Below the pieces are notes generated by a model that saw nothing but the letters and a program-made list of their open reading frames with translations, had not been told where the DNA came from and searched no databases. The translations under genes were made by a program, and so were the position numbers. Below, in pieces: positions 1 through 13,099 of a stretch of 64,000 nt of DNA. Origin of the DNA: Ophioderma brevispina (lineage: Eukaryota; Echinodermata; Ophiuroidea; Amphilepidida; Ophiodermatidae); assembly GCA_023653785.1 (NCBI GenBank), contig JAMKCH010088071.1, forward strand, positions 1 to 64,000. The letters run 5' to 3'. The first letter of the stretch is position 1. Each line of letters opens with the position of its first letter.

Positions 1-349
1 CTCTCCCCCCTCCAAGTCTCCGACTAATAAAATCAACATTGAACTGGTAATAAACTGAAAATGTATTTGGCCTTAATCCAATGCTTAAAAATATACATAA
101 CAAATATATTCAGTATAATTAGTTAGAATACATAATATTATTATTTTTTTTATTTTTTTTAAAAAAACATAGAAATATTCAAATGTTCTATACATTTTCG
201 GACAAACTTACATTGCATAACAGCGGATTCTTCAACTTTTCAAAGGCTAAAAGATTGGACATACTTTCTCAGAGATTTTCTCCCTAGCTTCCCCCTTCCA
301 AAACACCTATAAAGTTAACACAACAAGTCATCTCTTTCCCGAAATGGAA

Positions 350-880
350 ATTCCAGTTGGTGGCTTTCAATGTCAGCGTTGCGCCACTCAACCAAATACA
401 TATGACATTCTCCTGAAAATGGACCATTCAACTCGTTAAGCCATACCAGCACATTTTTTGAATAGCGCCCCCAATTTTAAAATTTGATATTTTTGGCACA
501 GTTATGTTTGGTAATAGTCTAGGAACTACACCTGCTGAATGAGAATGTAAAAAAATGCGTATTTTATCATAAGAGATTTTGTTAACTAGAATTGGGATCC
601 CAACTTGAACTTAAACGGCAGAGCTGAAAATGCTAAGTTATATCAGTCCATGATGAAATATGCTACCATCAATAAAATGACCTCTAACTTTGCCAAAAAT
701 AGGAGGGCATTGTTTGTTTACATCCTGAAGAAATGAAATGAAATCGCTTAAAAATCCACCGCCTTTATTTTCTAATTTAAAGCAGCACAGGCACATTTTC
801 AAAATATGACGTTCTTCAATTTGATTGCAATGATAGTCTAGTACTCTAGGCCATTGGAAGAATAGACATATATTACACAC
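350..880. repeat. Dispersed repeat, copy 1 (left of an L2-like LINE)
   Basis: Two stretches here recur in the same order and orientation in copy 2 at about 2,870-3,480. One is around 375-445 (gttgcgccact, then aaatggac, then actcgttaag). The other is around 688-735 (ctttgcc, aaaatag, catgtttgttt-like). The copies are diverged, so this is an old dispersed or duplicated sequence and not a fresh duplication. No coding function is recognised; a short minus-strand open stretch at 638-880 overlaps the repeat and is not treated as a gene. Confidence 0.5.
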
Positions 881-954
881 AAAAATAACATACCCAAAAG
901 CAGAGGGACATTATAAAAGGCTAAAGACAACACTCCAGTAATTTGTAGGCTAAC

Positions 955-2690
955 TTTTTATTATTATTATTATTATTATTACAGGCATTTATATAGCTCC
1001 TCTCCCTGGATCGAACGCCGCTTCACAAAAGAATAGATAAAAAACAAATATAATAAAAAATACGGTATCAGATAACCTTAAAGACAAATAGATAACATAC
1101 AGGAAGACATATATCATATACAATTACCCTGATACACTTATCAGCCTAGAAACACATTATTATGATAAAAATTCAATCCATTCATAAAGTGGACCAAACA
1201 AATACAGCATAGGGCAAAATGGATGGCCACAAACATTGATTAAAAACTAATCTTCGGAAAGAGATGTGTTTTGAGCACTTTTTGAAACGTTGACATTTGG
1301 AGCGCGATTTTGAATGGGAATTTGTTCCACATTTGGGGACCAATGACCGAAAATGCAGTATCGCCAACCATACGTTTTGTAAAGGGGACATCAAGGCGCA
1401 TAGTATCCTTGAGATGATCTAAGAGCCACCCCGTCCAGGCTCATAAGTGGTGAAGAATGTTTTGCAAATAGAACGGTCCCCGGTTTAATGCACACAATTG
1501 TACACATGCAGCAGGACTTTAAATTCAATTCAGTGGCTGGACTGGCAACCAATGAAGATCGCGCAATAAGGGGGAATCACTAGTGCGCTTATTGACACCA
1601 TAAAATAGGCGCCAGCGCGATTTATGAAGCCCCTGTAGTCGCTGACAACATTACTAGCGACATGCCACCCAACCAAGGTTGCCATAATCCAGCCGCAGAA
1701 AGGGACCAAAGAAATCAGTACTGCCCTGTGCCCAAGTCTCACGATTCATAACCTACGAATTTCTCGCAATATTACGTAAATGAAATGACAAGCGGCACAA
1801 TGTGAAACATGCGTATCCATCTTCATACAAGGGTCAATATAATACCCCGATTTCGAATAGATGATGAGGGTTCAATCTCAATCCCGATCTTCAAAGACAA
1901 CGTGTCTGCGTTTAAATTAATTTGCCTTTGCGACGAGAGAGGAAGAACTCGGGTTTTGTATCATTTAAACAAAGTTTGTTCTTCCCATCCAGTCCTAACC
2001 TCCGCATGCAATGTAGTTAGTCTAGCCTGCGCAGATGCCATATCACCGGACACCTTCGGATCGAAACGGACATAAGCTGGGTGTCGCAGCGTAATAATGG
2101 GTAAGTGCGACCTATTAAAATGTCTGAAGATTTCAGTGACAGGCCTGGAATAAGCAGTGAAGAATCGTTTGGACCTGCAACTGATCCCTTTGGAACACCA
2201 TATTTCAACGGAGGGCTATGAGAATATTTTGCCAGAAATGCTAACTCTACTATTTCTATTTTTGAGATAAGAGTTAAACCAACCCAGGGCAAAGCCTCCG
2301 ATACCATACTCTTTTTGAAGCCGTCAACAATAATGGCGTTGATCTATTGATATCGAAGGCGCGGACATATCAAGTACTCCAGCAACACAAATTCTACCAT
2401 GAACCACTTCGTGAAACCATATCTTTTTAACACGCCAACAGGCTGTCTCAGTACTGTGGGCCGACTTATAAGCTGATTGAAAATGTTTCAGTGAGATTTT
2501 AAGACTGGAAGATGATCATTGAACCTTGGAGATAGCGGGTAGTCAAGAATCTTGCCCAGGTGGGGAGTTAGATACTGGAACGGTAGTTTTTTCAACACGT
2601 CCGGATTCAGGTTAGATTTCTTTTGGGGGTATAAGAATGTGTAATCACAGCTTCCTAAGAGTTGACGGAAATACACCAGAACCTAAGAAT
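955..2690 (-). mobile_element. Decayed L2/CR1-like non-LTR retrotransposon (RT domain to 3' end), 5' truncated
   Basis: Read on the minus strand this is the reverse-transcriptase half of an L2-type LINE, broken by frameshifts. Order from high to low coordinate: an RT start segment near 2,560-2,640 (KSNLNPDVLK, HLGKILD), a 'DMSA' segment near 2,370, 'YGVPKGSVAGP' near 2,190-2,220 (family motif GVPQGSVLGP), and the 3' block 'FSVIGPQMWNKFP' near 1,320-1,360 followed by 'FQKVLKTHLF'. The end toward 955 is a TTATTATT microsatellite preceded by a CTATATAAA-like stretch, the usual L2 3' tail. The catalytic YADD region is degraded. There is no endonuclease domain, so this is a dead, 5'-truncated copy. 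Confidence 0.75.
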
Positions 2691-2869
2691 TATTCACAAA
2701 GGACAACCTGACGGGGCACCGATGTCACCACAATCCTTTAACAGCCATGTTGGAATAGGTGTCTAGACAGCTTGTTTTGTTTGGAATTTAAGTTATGCCG
2801 TAACTTTAATCAACAAATGTGTCTATACATGAATATCATGACTGTTACTCTTGATATTACACCCAAAGT

Positions 2870-3480
2870 TCATAGACTATGACTTTTCTTCGTTGTTGCG
2901 CCACTATCACCAAATACGATGACTTTCTCGGGAAAATGGACATTGAAACTCGTTAAGTTACCTGAAAACTCATTCTTGAGTTTTTTATCACGTTATTAAT
3001 ATCGGGATCCCGGTGTGGCATGAGATATGGTACTCCGGGCTCACAGTGCCGGGATTCTTGGTATTTTATAACGTTATTAATATCGGGATCCGGTTTTGGC
3101 AGGAGATATGGTCCTCCCGGGCCACAGTCCCGGAACAATGGTGAATGGCAATAGGGCATCGTTCATTGACTCTGCCGCACCTGAGTTTTCACGCTTATTC
3201 CGTTGTCGTCTATTGCGCCCGGATTATGACCTGCCGGACTATGATTGCTTCACAACACCGGCATCCATTCTTTAACACAAAATTGCCGTATTGACATTTT
3301 TCTCAGCTCAACACAATGCCGAGTTTTAAGCAATTTACAATACCATGATGCAAAAACTCAACTTTGCCCAAAATAGAGGCCATGTTTGTTTCATCTGGAG
3401 AAAATGACTGATAATAGCTTTAAAAATTCAACGCCATTTCTTTTTTCCAGAAAAGAAAACACCGTGTTCAATGTGTAAAC
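2870..3480. repeat. Dispersed repeat, copy 2 (right of the L2-like LINE)
   Basis: This is the partner of the 350-880 repeat, in the same orientation, with the LINE between them. Its left block (gttgcgccact ... aaatggac ... actcgttaag) is at about 2,895-2,957 and its right block (aactttgcccaaaatag ... catgtttgttt) at about 3,360-3,392. The middle is longer than in copy 1 because it contains a 78-bp tandem duplication (2,984-3,139). Confidence 0.5.
2984..3139. repeat. Tandem duplication, unit about 78 bp
   Basis: The phrase 'cgttattaatatcgggatcc' occurs at about 2,992 and again at about 3,070. Each is followed by a similar GGTnnTGGCAnGAGATATGGT block and a CACAGTnCCGG block. Two diverged tandem copies lie inside the second dispersed-repeat copy. 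Confidence 0.65.
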
Positions 3481-3998
3481 ACCATAAAAAACAAGTGGTT
3501 TCTGAACCCAACCGACAGATGTGTTTTTAACAATTGTACTGTGATGTGTACATTTCATGTAAGGAGGTGGCTTTTGGTAATTAGGATAGTTAAACTCTAC
3601 AAGCATGGACAAGGCCCGTCCTTTTAATGGCAACCACCGAAACCTTACAGATTCCGCAATCGAGGCAGGTCATCGCTAACTTGGATGGTTTAAGTGGTTT
3701 TAGAATTTTAACAAAGCTTTTAGCTTAAGAACTGACACTCTCAGTCAATAATACACACTCAGGTATTGGGAATTAAACGCTTTAACTTCTTTACTTTTGA
3801 AACTTCCTTTGGACTTAGGTGGTTCTTTCAGTATTTAGGTTGTTTGGAGGGGTAGAGGTCGTCCTAAGTATTACTGTGTTGAAGTAAAACTAAACACCTC
3901 GAAGTGTTTACAAAACGTTTACAAAACACCTGTACAGTTGGATTTTACTGTTGGGTGATGTGCCTGAACTGTTGTTGTATTCTTCTTATTCTTCTGAA

Positions 3999-4080
3999 GG
4001 GTGTTTCCATAAGAGGCACCTTCTTTCTCTGACAACCCTTATGAATTCGGAAACCTGAACGAATAAACCACACGGTGGCC
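3999..4080. mobile_element. Single arm of a MULE-like MITE
   Basis: The arm starts 'gggtgtttccataag' and continues through 'tgacaacccttatgaattcg' and 'ataaaccacacgg'. This matches one arm of the complete hairpin at 42,677-42,862. The second arm is missing, so this is a broken copy. Confidence 0.55.
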
Positions 4081-4099
4081 CCTCGGATTTATTTGCAGC

Positions 4100-7000
4100 A
4101 CAAGTAGATGTTGTACATGTACAGGGTAGCTTACTTTGCTATTTACCTACTACCCGTTTATTTGCACAATATTACACCAATCTCTTATGCAATCACAAGG
4201 CATGCATTTTGAATACCTTCTTCTGCTTATAACAACGAACGCTTTCTGCGCTTGCTATATTTGAGTTAACTTACTAGATCTGGTCCATACCTAGTTGGCA
4301 GTGAACCATGAATAGTAATACAATTTGTGCTAGTAAGCCAGAAAAGGGTCACAAAGATTCAATTAAGGTATATCCGAAAAATGGCGTCAAATTCATCTAT
4401 TGTAACACACTACTCATGATCAGACAGACACCAAACGCCCTGTTTATTGAATGCACTGAACTCAACATCTGTTGGTATCTTATTGGATAAAATGGCTAAC
4501 AGAAGTTGGATAATAGACAACTGAAACAAAAACAACACAATCAAAAACCCTACAAACAAGGAACTAGGCAAAAGCATGTCACATTAACATAATGTTTCTG
4601 TTGATGTGTTATGTTTAAAGACAGTCGTCCGGGTTACAAGTAAAAAAAACACAGATTTCATTACTGAAATGAATGGACAACTCATCATTTGGGACCCGAA
4701 ATGTGATGTATAAATAATTTTGCATTAAGAACTGAAATTGGGCGCCCTTTTAAGCGCGGCAATTATTTGGGGACATCTCCGTATTTTCTCATTTAAACCA
4801 AGCCTCATAATACCCTGTATAAAGTCGTACAAATGAAAAAATAAAATCCAACTGAAGTTAGTAATCTAGCATCAGGTGAGAAAGGGATGTGATTCGTGGG
4901 GGTTAACTTTTTAGGAGGGGTATCAAGTATTTGTTTGTGTATGGAGAAAGACAAGTGCTGTTTAGAGGACATCTACTTGCCTAAAACGATACTTGCTTAG
5001 GGGGTGCAATGCCTAACAGTTCTTGTTTAGTGGAGCTAATATAATGCCCGACGGCTATTTTGTGTTCTGTTTGGGTACAAATTTCAACTTGGCCCCAAAT
5101 TATAACCATACAGCTACCCGGGTTGGAAATGGTTTTGCATATGAATTTACATTTTTTACGCCATACACCATTTTTTGATATTACATGACAGTGACATGAC
5201 TTTAACTATCTAGGTAATGTGTTTGAGTGTTTATCAATTAAAAAAACCTCTTTACTTTCCATGACTATGAATACGACCTGACAATTGCCAATCGATTGTT
5301 TGGCAAAAAAATGTATATTTATTGCCTTAGAACATATTTAAAACAAAACATTTTTATTTTTTTTATTAGTTTTATTTTTTTGTTGTATATTAAATTGGCC
5401 TATAGACAATTAAACTTAACTTTACTTTCCATGTCTTCAAACTTTTGCGTATTACAACAATTCATTGTCCGTGAGAAAAATCACTTATGTATCAGGGCCG
5501 CGTGAACATATAGGCTATATGTTTGCTTGAACATTCGAGGCTAAAAATCCTGTTACTTTACTGCCCAAATACAGTGAAAAAGATTTCTATTATCCATCCA
5601 CCTTTATTAATTTGAAAACATAATTGATTAGATTCTTAAGATGGTGGCTTCCCTAGAACGTGAATAATGGTGGCTGAGTGTCGTCATTTTAATGCCTAGA
5701 GGAACTCAGCAAAAATGGTGTGTATTGATTCTTTTTCCTCACAGAGAATTTCTTATATTCTTAACCCACGCATGAGCACTATATCTGCCTTTCATACAAT
5801 TCACTCAAACATTCTAATGGGTACTGGATATCATATCAAGAATATAAGGCAGGGCACTTGACATATGAATTTGTCCGTATTGGTTTAAACTACACTACTG
5901 TTGTTTTAAACATAAGAGATTAAAGGAAGGGATGGTCCGATTTAATTAATAAAGTTTTTATCTTGATTGATCACCTGAACCCGAATACCCAAAGAACCGA
6001 TCTCTAAAGTTTCACAGCCTGATATTGGGCAATCCCGTTTTTGATATTGGGAGCAAAAACGACATTTTGGAATCCCCTTGATGCTATGACAGATAATATT
6101 GGTGACCAAAATTTCCACGATTTAGCTCATAACACCCAATTAACACACATTTTAACCGAAATTTCACGGTAACTGCGTAGACAGCGTGCATGTTGCACAA
6201 AATTGTTGACTGTTTTAAATAGATTCCCAGCTTATTTTCAAGTATAAGAGACAAACTTGTCACAGTCCTAGGCTTTATTTTTATATATCTTGGGTTAAGG
6301 TTCGGGCTTGAGCTTTAATAATTCGGTTACAAAAAAATATATTCTTTGACTTTAACACAGATATCAGCAATATTATAACTTTAAGTGTGTTAAGCTTCAG
6401 TATAATACAACAACGTTTTTAGTTTGTTCAGTACATAATTATTATTGTGCTTTCATATAAACTACTATTTTGACCCTACCATTGCCGGAAAGTGTTTACA
6501 GCACACTGTTTCCCATTCAGAAGTTTGAATGATATTTGACTTTTATGAGACCGGGGTGAAATGCTTTTTGTGTAAATTTGGTAACAAAGATTCGAGGTCA
6601 AATAGAGAAAAAAACCTTCTGATAAAATTAGTATAGAACTTTAGGACCTGGAGATGCTTCGTTGAGCCCACGTTATCCGTTGTTAAGACATATGATATCG
6701 ATAATCGATATAGTATTTACTAACTGGTCGAGTAAACTATGTCGGAAAAGGGTTGACCTTAACTTTCCTGTCTGTCCACGGATTTTTTTCAGGTCTTTTT
6801 AAGTACAATTTTTGTTTCTTTTGTCAGTCAGCTCATTCCGCTGCCATTCTAGTACGGGTCATAAATTTGGATCCGTTCTCGTTTGGGTAGAAGTTTTGAG
6901 AGGTTTTATCTAGCGTTCACCTTCTGCGAAATTTTGGGAACATTGTACATTAATGGGGGATTATAGTAAAGGTGTACTTTAACGGGTTCAAATTACTTTC

Positions 7001-10000
7001 AAGCTAAAACAGGCCACTTGTCTTGCCCCATTTTGGCGACCACCATATATTATTTCACATACTTCATATCCTTACTCGGCCATCCCCCTTTAAGAGTTTA
7101 AATGACCAGATCAATCATTTGACACTAGTTTTTTCATTTTTCCAAACAAATCTGAGAATTGGGTAATTCCTCAGCATGACACTGAACTTTATTATGGCTT
7201 ACCCTTTTTAAATCCTTCTAATGAGACAATACACATTGGTGTTCATTTAAACACAATTTTGAACAGTATTTTCAAATGTTACTCCCTGTAACTAATTTAA
7301 GGCTATTTTACCCCCTATTTTACAATGGCTCCATATTTCTCAAAGGTTGGACCCAAAACTTTTATCAGCATCTTGCAAACTATAGAAAAAAAATCTTCAA
7401 AAACCATTTTTATCGAAACATAATAACGGGTTCCTCATTTATGATTGCTAACTATAATCGCTAAAATGTTGTCGGTGTTGATGAAAATATACTGGCTAAC
7501 CACGTACATATATATTTCACAAATGCCCATCGTCAACTGTTGTACGTTTAACAACACACTAGTGGCACAATGGCGTTCATATATGGTGGACAGAGTGATG
7601 CCATTAGGAGTATGTATATTAACAATGTCAATGCCTACGACAAAAGAGAACCAGGATCACAAGACTGCAATATTCGTGTAGCAAATGACACATTCCCTAT
7701 CGTAACATTATTGTTCAACATCCAACATAGCATGGTAATTACGGTTTGATAACTTCAATGAGATTTTCAAAGTTAGAAAGTAATCAATTCACACGCTAGT
7801 TAGCTGACACATTCTTTGGGGGAATTAATGGGAATACCTCACGAAAGTCAATATCAGGCTATTCAATGTGTATTCTGACGTGTGAAGAAATCTCAAACCT
7901 CGTTAAAAATCCGGCAAACTCGTTAGTATAGCTACAGTAGAATACGTACCTTGCTATCGCCTACGCACCATTTTTACTGCCAGAATCAAATCAGGGGGTC
8001 AGTAACACCCTGTCAAAAGGACTTTTTGGGTCCATTTTAAGGTGTTTGACGTGTCAGTGAACTACTCGATAAAATAAATTTTTTTAAGAATTCACATAGA
8101 TGGTATTGTGAAGCTGGTGGCCATGCAATAAAATAGGTAATTTTTGTCGCTTTTTAAAACACGCAAGTCTATGGCAAAGTAACAAAATACAAATCACTCT
8201 ATATGCTGAATATATGAAGGAGTTTGTGAAGAAATGGGGGCAGACGTGTTGATTTTCTAGGCGAATCCATTTTACCTAATAACCCCATTCCAATGGATTT
8301 ACACAGTTTAAGCGGGTTTTATTTTTCATAATTTTTTATATGTGACAATCTCTGCATTGCTTCACAAGAGTAAAATGCAGATTCAGCAATTCAATGGTAA
8401 GCACTCTTGCATGTAAAGACAATCAATTTAATGTATCAGATTATTAATTTTAAAAACATTGTAAAGTCAATTATCACCCCCCTGGTCCAGAGAGTGAAAG
8501 CAAGATCTCTTTCAATTCAATTTTCTTCTCTCTAATTTAAACTATTTTGCTTCAAGTGCCTCAATCCATTGTCATAACATAAATAACTTGAGAAATTCTT
8601 CAAATTTAAATGGTAGAAATCAATTTTGAAGGAAGACTTCGTTAAAGAACTAAGACACAGACACTATTATAATATCTCAACACCCTATACTACCATTATA
8701 ACATTTTTGACCCGACTGAATGGCTTTGTGGACTCGGTAAGAGCAATATCTATAGTGTTTTAAACATATTATTTTGCAATAGGTTATGCCAAAAACTACT
8801 TTTCCAAAAGACCCCCTACTTCCAAATCAATTTGCTCTCCACATGGCATTGATCACTGAAAGTTAAATCTGACACGTAATATTTTGTGCAAATTTTATGC
8901 ACGAAAAATCTCATCCAAATCTGTTTCAAATCTATAAACATGCATGTTGATCCATTAAAGTTCTCTCTTGATCCATTTCATTTCACCATAAAACCATCTT
9001 ATTTGTGAGAGATATCTATTCATTTACACACAATGTGGTTTTGTGGTGGTTGAAACTCCGGGGGTTGAATGGAAGACACAATGGGAATGTGTACAAAACC
9101 TTTCATATCTACTTCATTTTTCAAGCTATTTTTTCATTTTTTTTTCCAGAATACGTAGCGTAAGGAATGAGTACTACGATTATATCAGAATTGTTTATTT
9201 TCGTGACATATCGAGGTCAGAATCCTCCGCATGCTAGGGGTGCACAATTTTTTTGGTACAAAAAAGCCCTTAATTTTAATATAATATAAAAACACCACCC
9301 GGGAGAAATAACAACCAATTTCACGAAAGATGAATAAAAGTAATGAGAAACAAAAACAAAGTTTCCAATAACCACCCCCTTCTGCTAATTCAGTAGATAG
9401 AAATGTAAGTTCGTACATGGTCCAATTCTATAGAATGAATGTTCCAATTTTTTTCAAATGTAACCAAACTGCTTTTGTCTTGTCAAAGATTATGGCTTGT
9501 TAACTATTGTTAATAACGAATCCAAGCAACGTGGCAAAAGTTTTAGAATGATCCGATTCGTTTCAACAGTCTGTCGATTTGTTCGTCTCCTTGTGTATAA
9601 ATCGAAAAGGCACATCAAGGGTTTAGGGCAAAAAGGCTTCTTGCAGTAAACCCTCGATATGTAAACAGTTTAAGTAGTTTCCTTGTATAGCTATAGGACT
9701 CCTTATAACTCTCGATTACTACGGTTCTGTAGGATGGCACTAGGTTAAACACAAATGAATCACCATTAAATCACTTATCCACAGTATCTTGTGAAAAACT
9801 TGAACATGTTTCTTTCACATTTTAAAACTCTAACAAAGTACAAGTTTAACTTACCAGATGACCCAATTGTCAACATATGGTGACCGGAAGAACAAAGATG
9901 GCAACGCAAAACGCACGCGTGACTGCTGCGTGTAAGTCTTCATTCCGCGATTTTCCCACTGCTACGAACATAGCATCCTCCATTTGGTGATTACAGATAT

Positions 10001-10240
10001 TATTGTATTTCTCTATTTTACTCGAGAAAAGGTATCTCACAGGAAATTACTTTGTTTATTATGAAAGAGAAAAATGGTATTTCCTTACTGCTATATTGAG
10101 ATTGTGCGAGGTGTTGTTTATGCTTTAGAGATTATACTAGATAAGCTGAGTACTATAAATAGCTTTGTATTTTCCAAGTTATTGTGCAAGTTTGCCAAAT
10201 TGCAAAATAGGTAGTTTCCCATGATGTCATTAATGTAAGA
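4100..10240. other. Non-coding stretch, no gene recognised
   Basis: About 6 kb of AT-rich sequence with stops in all frames. The longest open stretches are under 80 codons and show no domain resemblance. No exon-like module, RNA gene or transposon end was recognised. It is probably intergenic or intronic. Confidence 0.5.
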
Positions 10241-10251
10241 TTATGCAATGC

Positions 10252-10925
10252 ATATGATGTCATTTGTGTGAGATCCAATTGGACATTGGTAGGCTATGTT
10301 TATGCATGATGATGCTGTAATAGTTATTAAAAGAGATTAGGGAAAACCCTAACTACAGAAAAACATAAAAGACATATTTTCTGTGAGGAAAATGACCAGT
10401 AGTTAGTTGTGTATCTCCATTATGGTAGATCGGTGCAGTACATAGTATCAGGGTCAAATGATATTGCAAAAGGATTCTAGTTTGTGGTCCTAAAGGTGGA
10501 CATTTGCGACAGACAGACTTTAGGCGGCAGCACTTGGATTATGGTACTGCGGAATGTTAGTGTCATCGAGAGACAACCCCGTCGTCTTGAACTGCTGGAC
10601 AAAGGTATCTTCAGGACTGCCCCAGAAAAGGAACTTTCATCTGAAGAAGATTCCCATGGATTATATACTGTTACGTATGACTTTGCATGATGTCATTTGT
10701 GTGTGATCCAATTGGACAATATTAGGCTATGTTTATGCATGATGTGTATATCTATCTATTGGGAAATGCTAGTTGTGAAATACTATATGTAAGGAGTTTG
10801 CAAGTTAAAAAAAAATGGCTAGTAGAATTTATTTCTTGAACTGCTGGACAAAATTATCTTCAGGACTGCTCCAAAAAAGGAACTTTCATCTGAAGAAGAT
10901 TCCCATGGATTATATACTGTGGATT
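10252..10925. repeat. Direct duplication of two blocks (85 bp and about 58 bp)
   Basis: An 85-bp block beginning 'cttgaactgctggac' and ending 'tggattatatactgt' occurs at 10,588-10,672 and 10,837-10,921 with few differences. A second block ('atgatgtcatttgtgtg' through 'ggctatgtttatgcatgatg') occurs at about 10,254-10,310 and 10,686-10,743. Both blocks are in direct orientation, interleaved as B-A-B-A, which points to duplication of a composite unit of uneven length. Confidence 0.7.
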
Positions 10926-11103
10926 TATAGGACTTTGCATGTTGTCATTTTGGAGTCTTCGCTGTGGGGACATATCATCTTTGAACTGCAACGTTTCTTT
11001 TAATTCTGGACATTAGGGGACATTATATATAAAGTAAGATCAGTAAGGACATTATTGTATGCATTAACTATGATTGCCATTGTAATTGTGTTTTAGACAT
11101 TTA

Positions 11104-11247
11104 TATAATATTGAATGGATTTGAGTATGATACAAGAATATATTTCACGATCTAGAAAAAATATTGTACGAGTCGAAGACGAGTACAATATTTTTCTATC
11201 GAGTGCAATATATTCTTGTATCATACGAAAAAAGGCCATTTAATATT
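11104..11247. repeat. Long palindrome, hairpin MITE-like element
   Basis: A left arm reading 'gtatgatacaagaatatatt' at 11,125 and 'aaaatattgtac' before 11,170 is mirrored by 'gtacaatattttt' and 'aatatattcttgtatcatac' up to 11,226, with a loop of only a few bases. Weaker symmetry (taatatt...aatatta) extends it to about 144 bp. No coding content. Confidence 0.75.
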
Positions 11248-11368
11248 ATTATTACTATTTAAATACCAGGCTGACGCAAACCAAACCTTGCGTCGTCAGT
11301 GTTGAGTCCAACTGACGAGTCTTGATCAAGATGTAGTGTTTCAATAATGTCACTCTCGCTAAAAATAC

Positions 11369-11412
11369 CCGGATGCGATACAATATTAAAAAGAATATTG
11401 TATTGCATCCGG
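11369..11412. repeat. 44-bp near-perfect palindrome
   Basis: 'ccggatgcgatacaatatt' is followed after 'aaaaag' by 'aatattgtattgcatccgg'. It lies 120 bp from the longer palindrome and shares the 'acaatatt' core, so both may be parts of one compound foldback element. A third small inverted pair (ctgacgcaa / ttgcgtcgtcag) lies at 11,270-11,300. Confidence 0.75.
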
Positions 11413-11570
11413 GGACTTTTACCAAAACTGTACAATACAAAGACTTCTTTGCACCACTCGGAAGCTTGATATAAATAATAATCCAAATTCTTGACCACAG
11501 TAAAGCAGTGTTATTATATCCTAACGTCCATTGAGGAAAATCTGACGATCACCGCAAAAAAGGGAGCTTG

Positions 11571-11690
11571 CGTTATCTTTCTTTTAGATCTAGGGCCAAT
11601 TTTCCCCTATCTCAAGGCAGGGGTCCGCTCCATGATTTTTTTTCAAAAGTGCATTTAAATGCAGTTAAGGGACGTTAGGGATATAGATTC
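11571..11690 (+). repeat. Dispersed repeat shared with 59.7-59.9 kb
   Basis: The blocks 'ttagatctagggccaatttt', 'gtccgctccatgatttttt' and 'tcaaaagtgcatttaa' reappear in the same order on the opposite strand at about 59,745-59,840. The sequence ends in an 'acgttaggga' motif that also occurs at the borders of the 58.9-59.9 kb copy. It is probably a shorter member of the same non-autonomous DNA element family. Confidence 0.55.
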
Positions 11691-12719
11691 AGATTATTTG
11701 TGCAAAAGGTTCATTTGTTTGTGTTTAAAGGCTATTTTTGACCTTGTCGTCCACGAGACGCCATAACACCATACAACATGTACGAGTAATTTTTAATTAA
11801 CTCGTAATTCAAATCGGACTTTTTAAATATTAAAAGAATAATTGCGAACAAAATTAACTTTAATAACCAAAATAACTTTAATAACCAAAAATAACCAAAA
11901 TCTGGCAATTTTTTATTGTTATTATTATTATTTGCTTCATTTATCTTCTAAAATATATAAATTGATATGTCCTACATTAATATCTAGGAATATACGACAC
12001 AATATATTCCCATCATCGATTGTGACATGCAGTTTCATATATGACAGATTGTATACATGTATGATAAACAGTGCTATAACTTGTTCGAACTGGTCCCATA
12101 GTTGGTTTGCTTTCTACTATGACTAAAGCAAAGACTGCTGGACTTAGTTTGTCATAGTAATAAACATAATGAAGGACTTTTGGCCTTAGTGACTTTCTTT
12201 CAGACTTTAACTTGAATGGGAGCAATACAATTGCTGTTTATTTTGAATTGTCTCACATGGTTCGTTCATTAAAGGACTTTAATGAATTAAATGTTTGGAA
12301 AATGCTGCTTACCAAAAACAAATATCAAGGACATTCGGAAATTGTTTTGTTATGTTCTTATTTGTAACAGTAGAAGGGAGCCAGTGTGGGACGATAACAT
12401 TGGAACTAATTTATTGACGGTACCACCTAGATGTTATGGCTGATTTGTTTCCATACGTGCAATACATTTGATGTTTACGTTTATTTATTATTTGTACATT
12501 TATCGCCGGAGGCTTATTATTGTCTTTGAGCATATTTTAATTATTTTGGAAAACTAGTAAGGTATTGATTCTCTAAATGATATCCAGTAGGTATATAGAC
12601 ATATCTGATAGTAGTTTCTCTCTAGGTGGTCTGCTGCTCACTCAATTACCTATGGTAAGTGTTTGAAATTGGCAAGTGATTAGCGATATCCAATAGTTAG
12701 GGATACATTACTCTAAAAT

Positions 12720-13050
12720 ACGTACACTGTTAGAACACTGTTTTTATTATTCTGTTTAAAAAGAGGATTGTTTAAAGTGCTGTTGTTTAAGTTTTAGACA
12801 ACATTGTTCAGTTTGTTGTTATAACATGCTGTTTTAAACAAGGTTTTATAAGTTTTAAACAATTTTGTAAAGAACTCGCAACCTTCAACCAATTGCTCTT
12901 TACCCTATCGTTCAGCCTTGTTTAAGAATCAAATTAAAGAACTTGTTGTTTTAAAATTTTGAAACAAGTTGTTTTATTATTAAGGTTGAGCTATGAACAG
13001 GGTAAACAGCGGTTGTTTAAAATTTTAAACAACATGATTAATTTTGTCCT
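12720..13050. repeat. Cluster of GTTTAAAAC-type inverted motifs
   Basis: Short runs such as 'tgttttaaacaa', 'agttttaaacaa', 'gttgttttaaaattttg' and 'gtttaaaattttaaacaac' recur about ten times in both orientations within 330 bp, giving many possible nested hairpins. The flanking 'tgttagaacac' and 'cctaacagttt' may be the outer ends of a foldback element. No coding content. Confidence 0.5.
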
Positions 13051-13099
13051 AACAGTTTAATATCAAGATTATGGACTAAGGGTGTCAGGTTACAGCATG

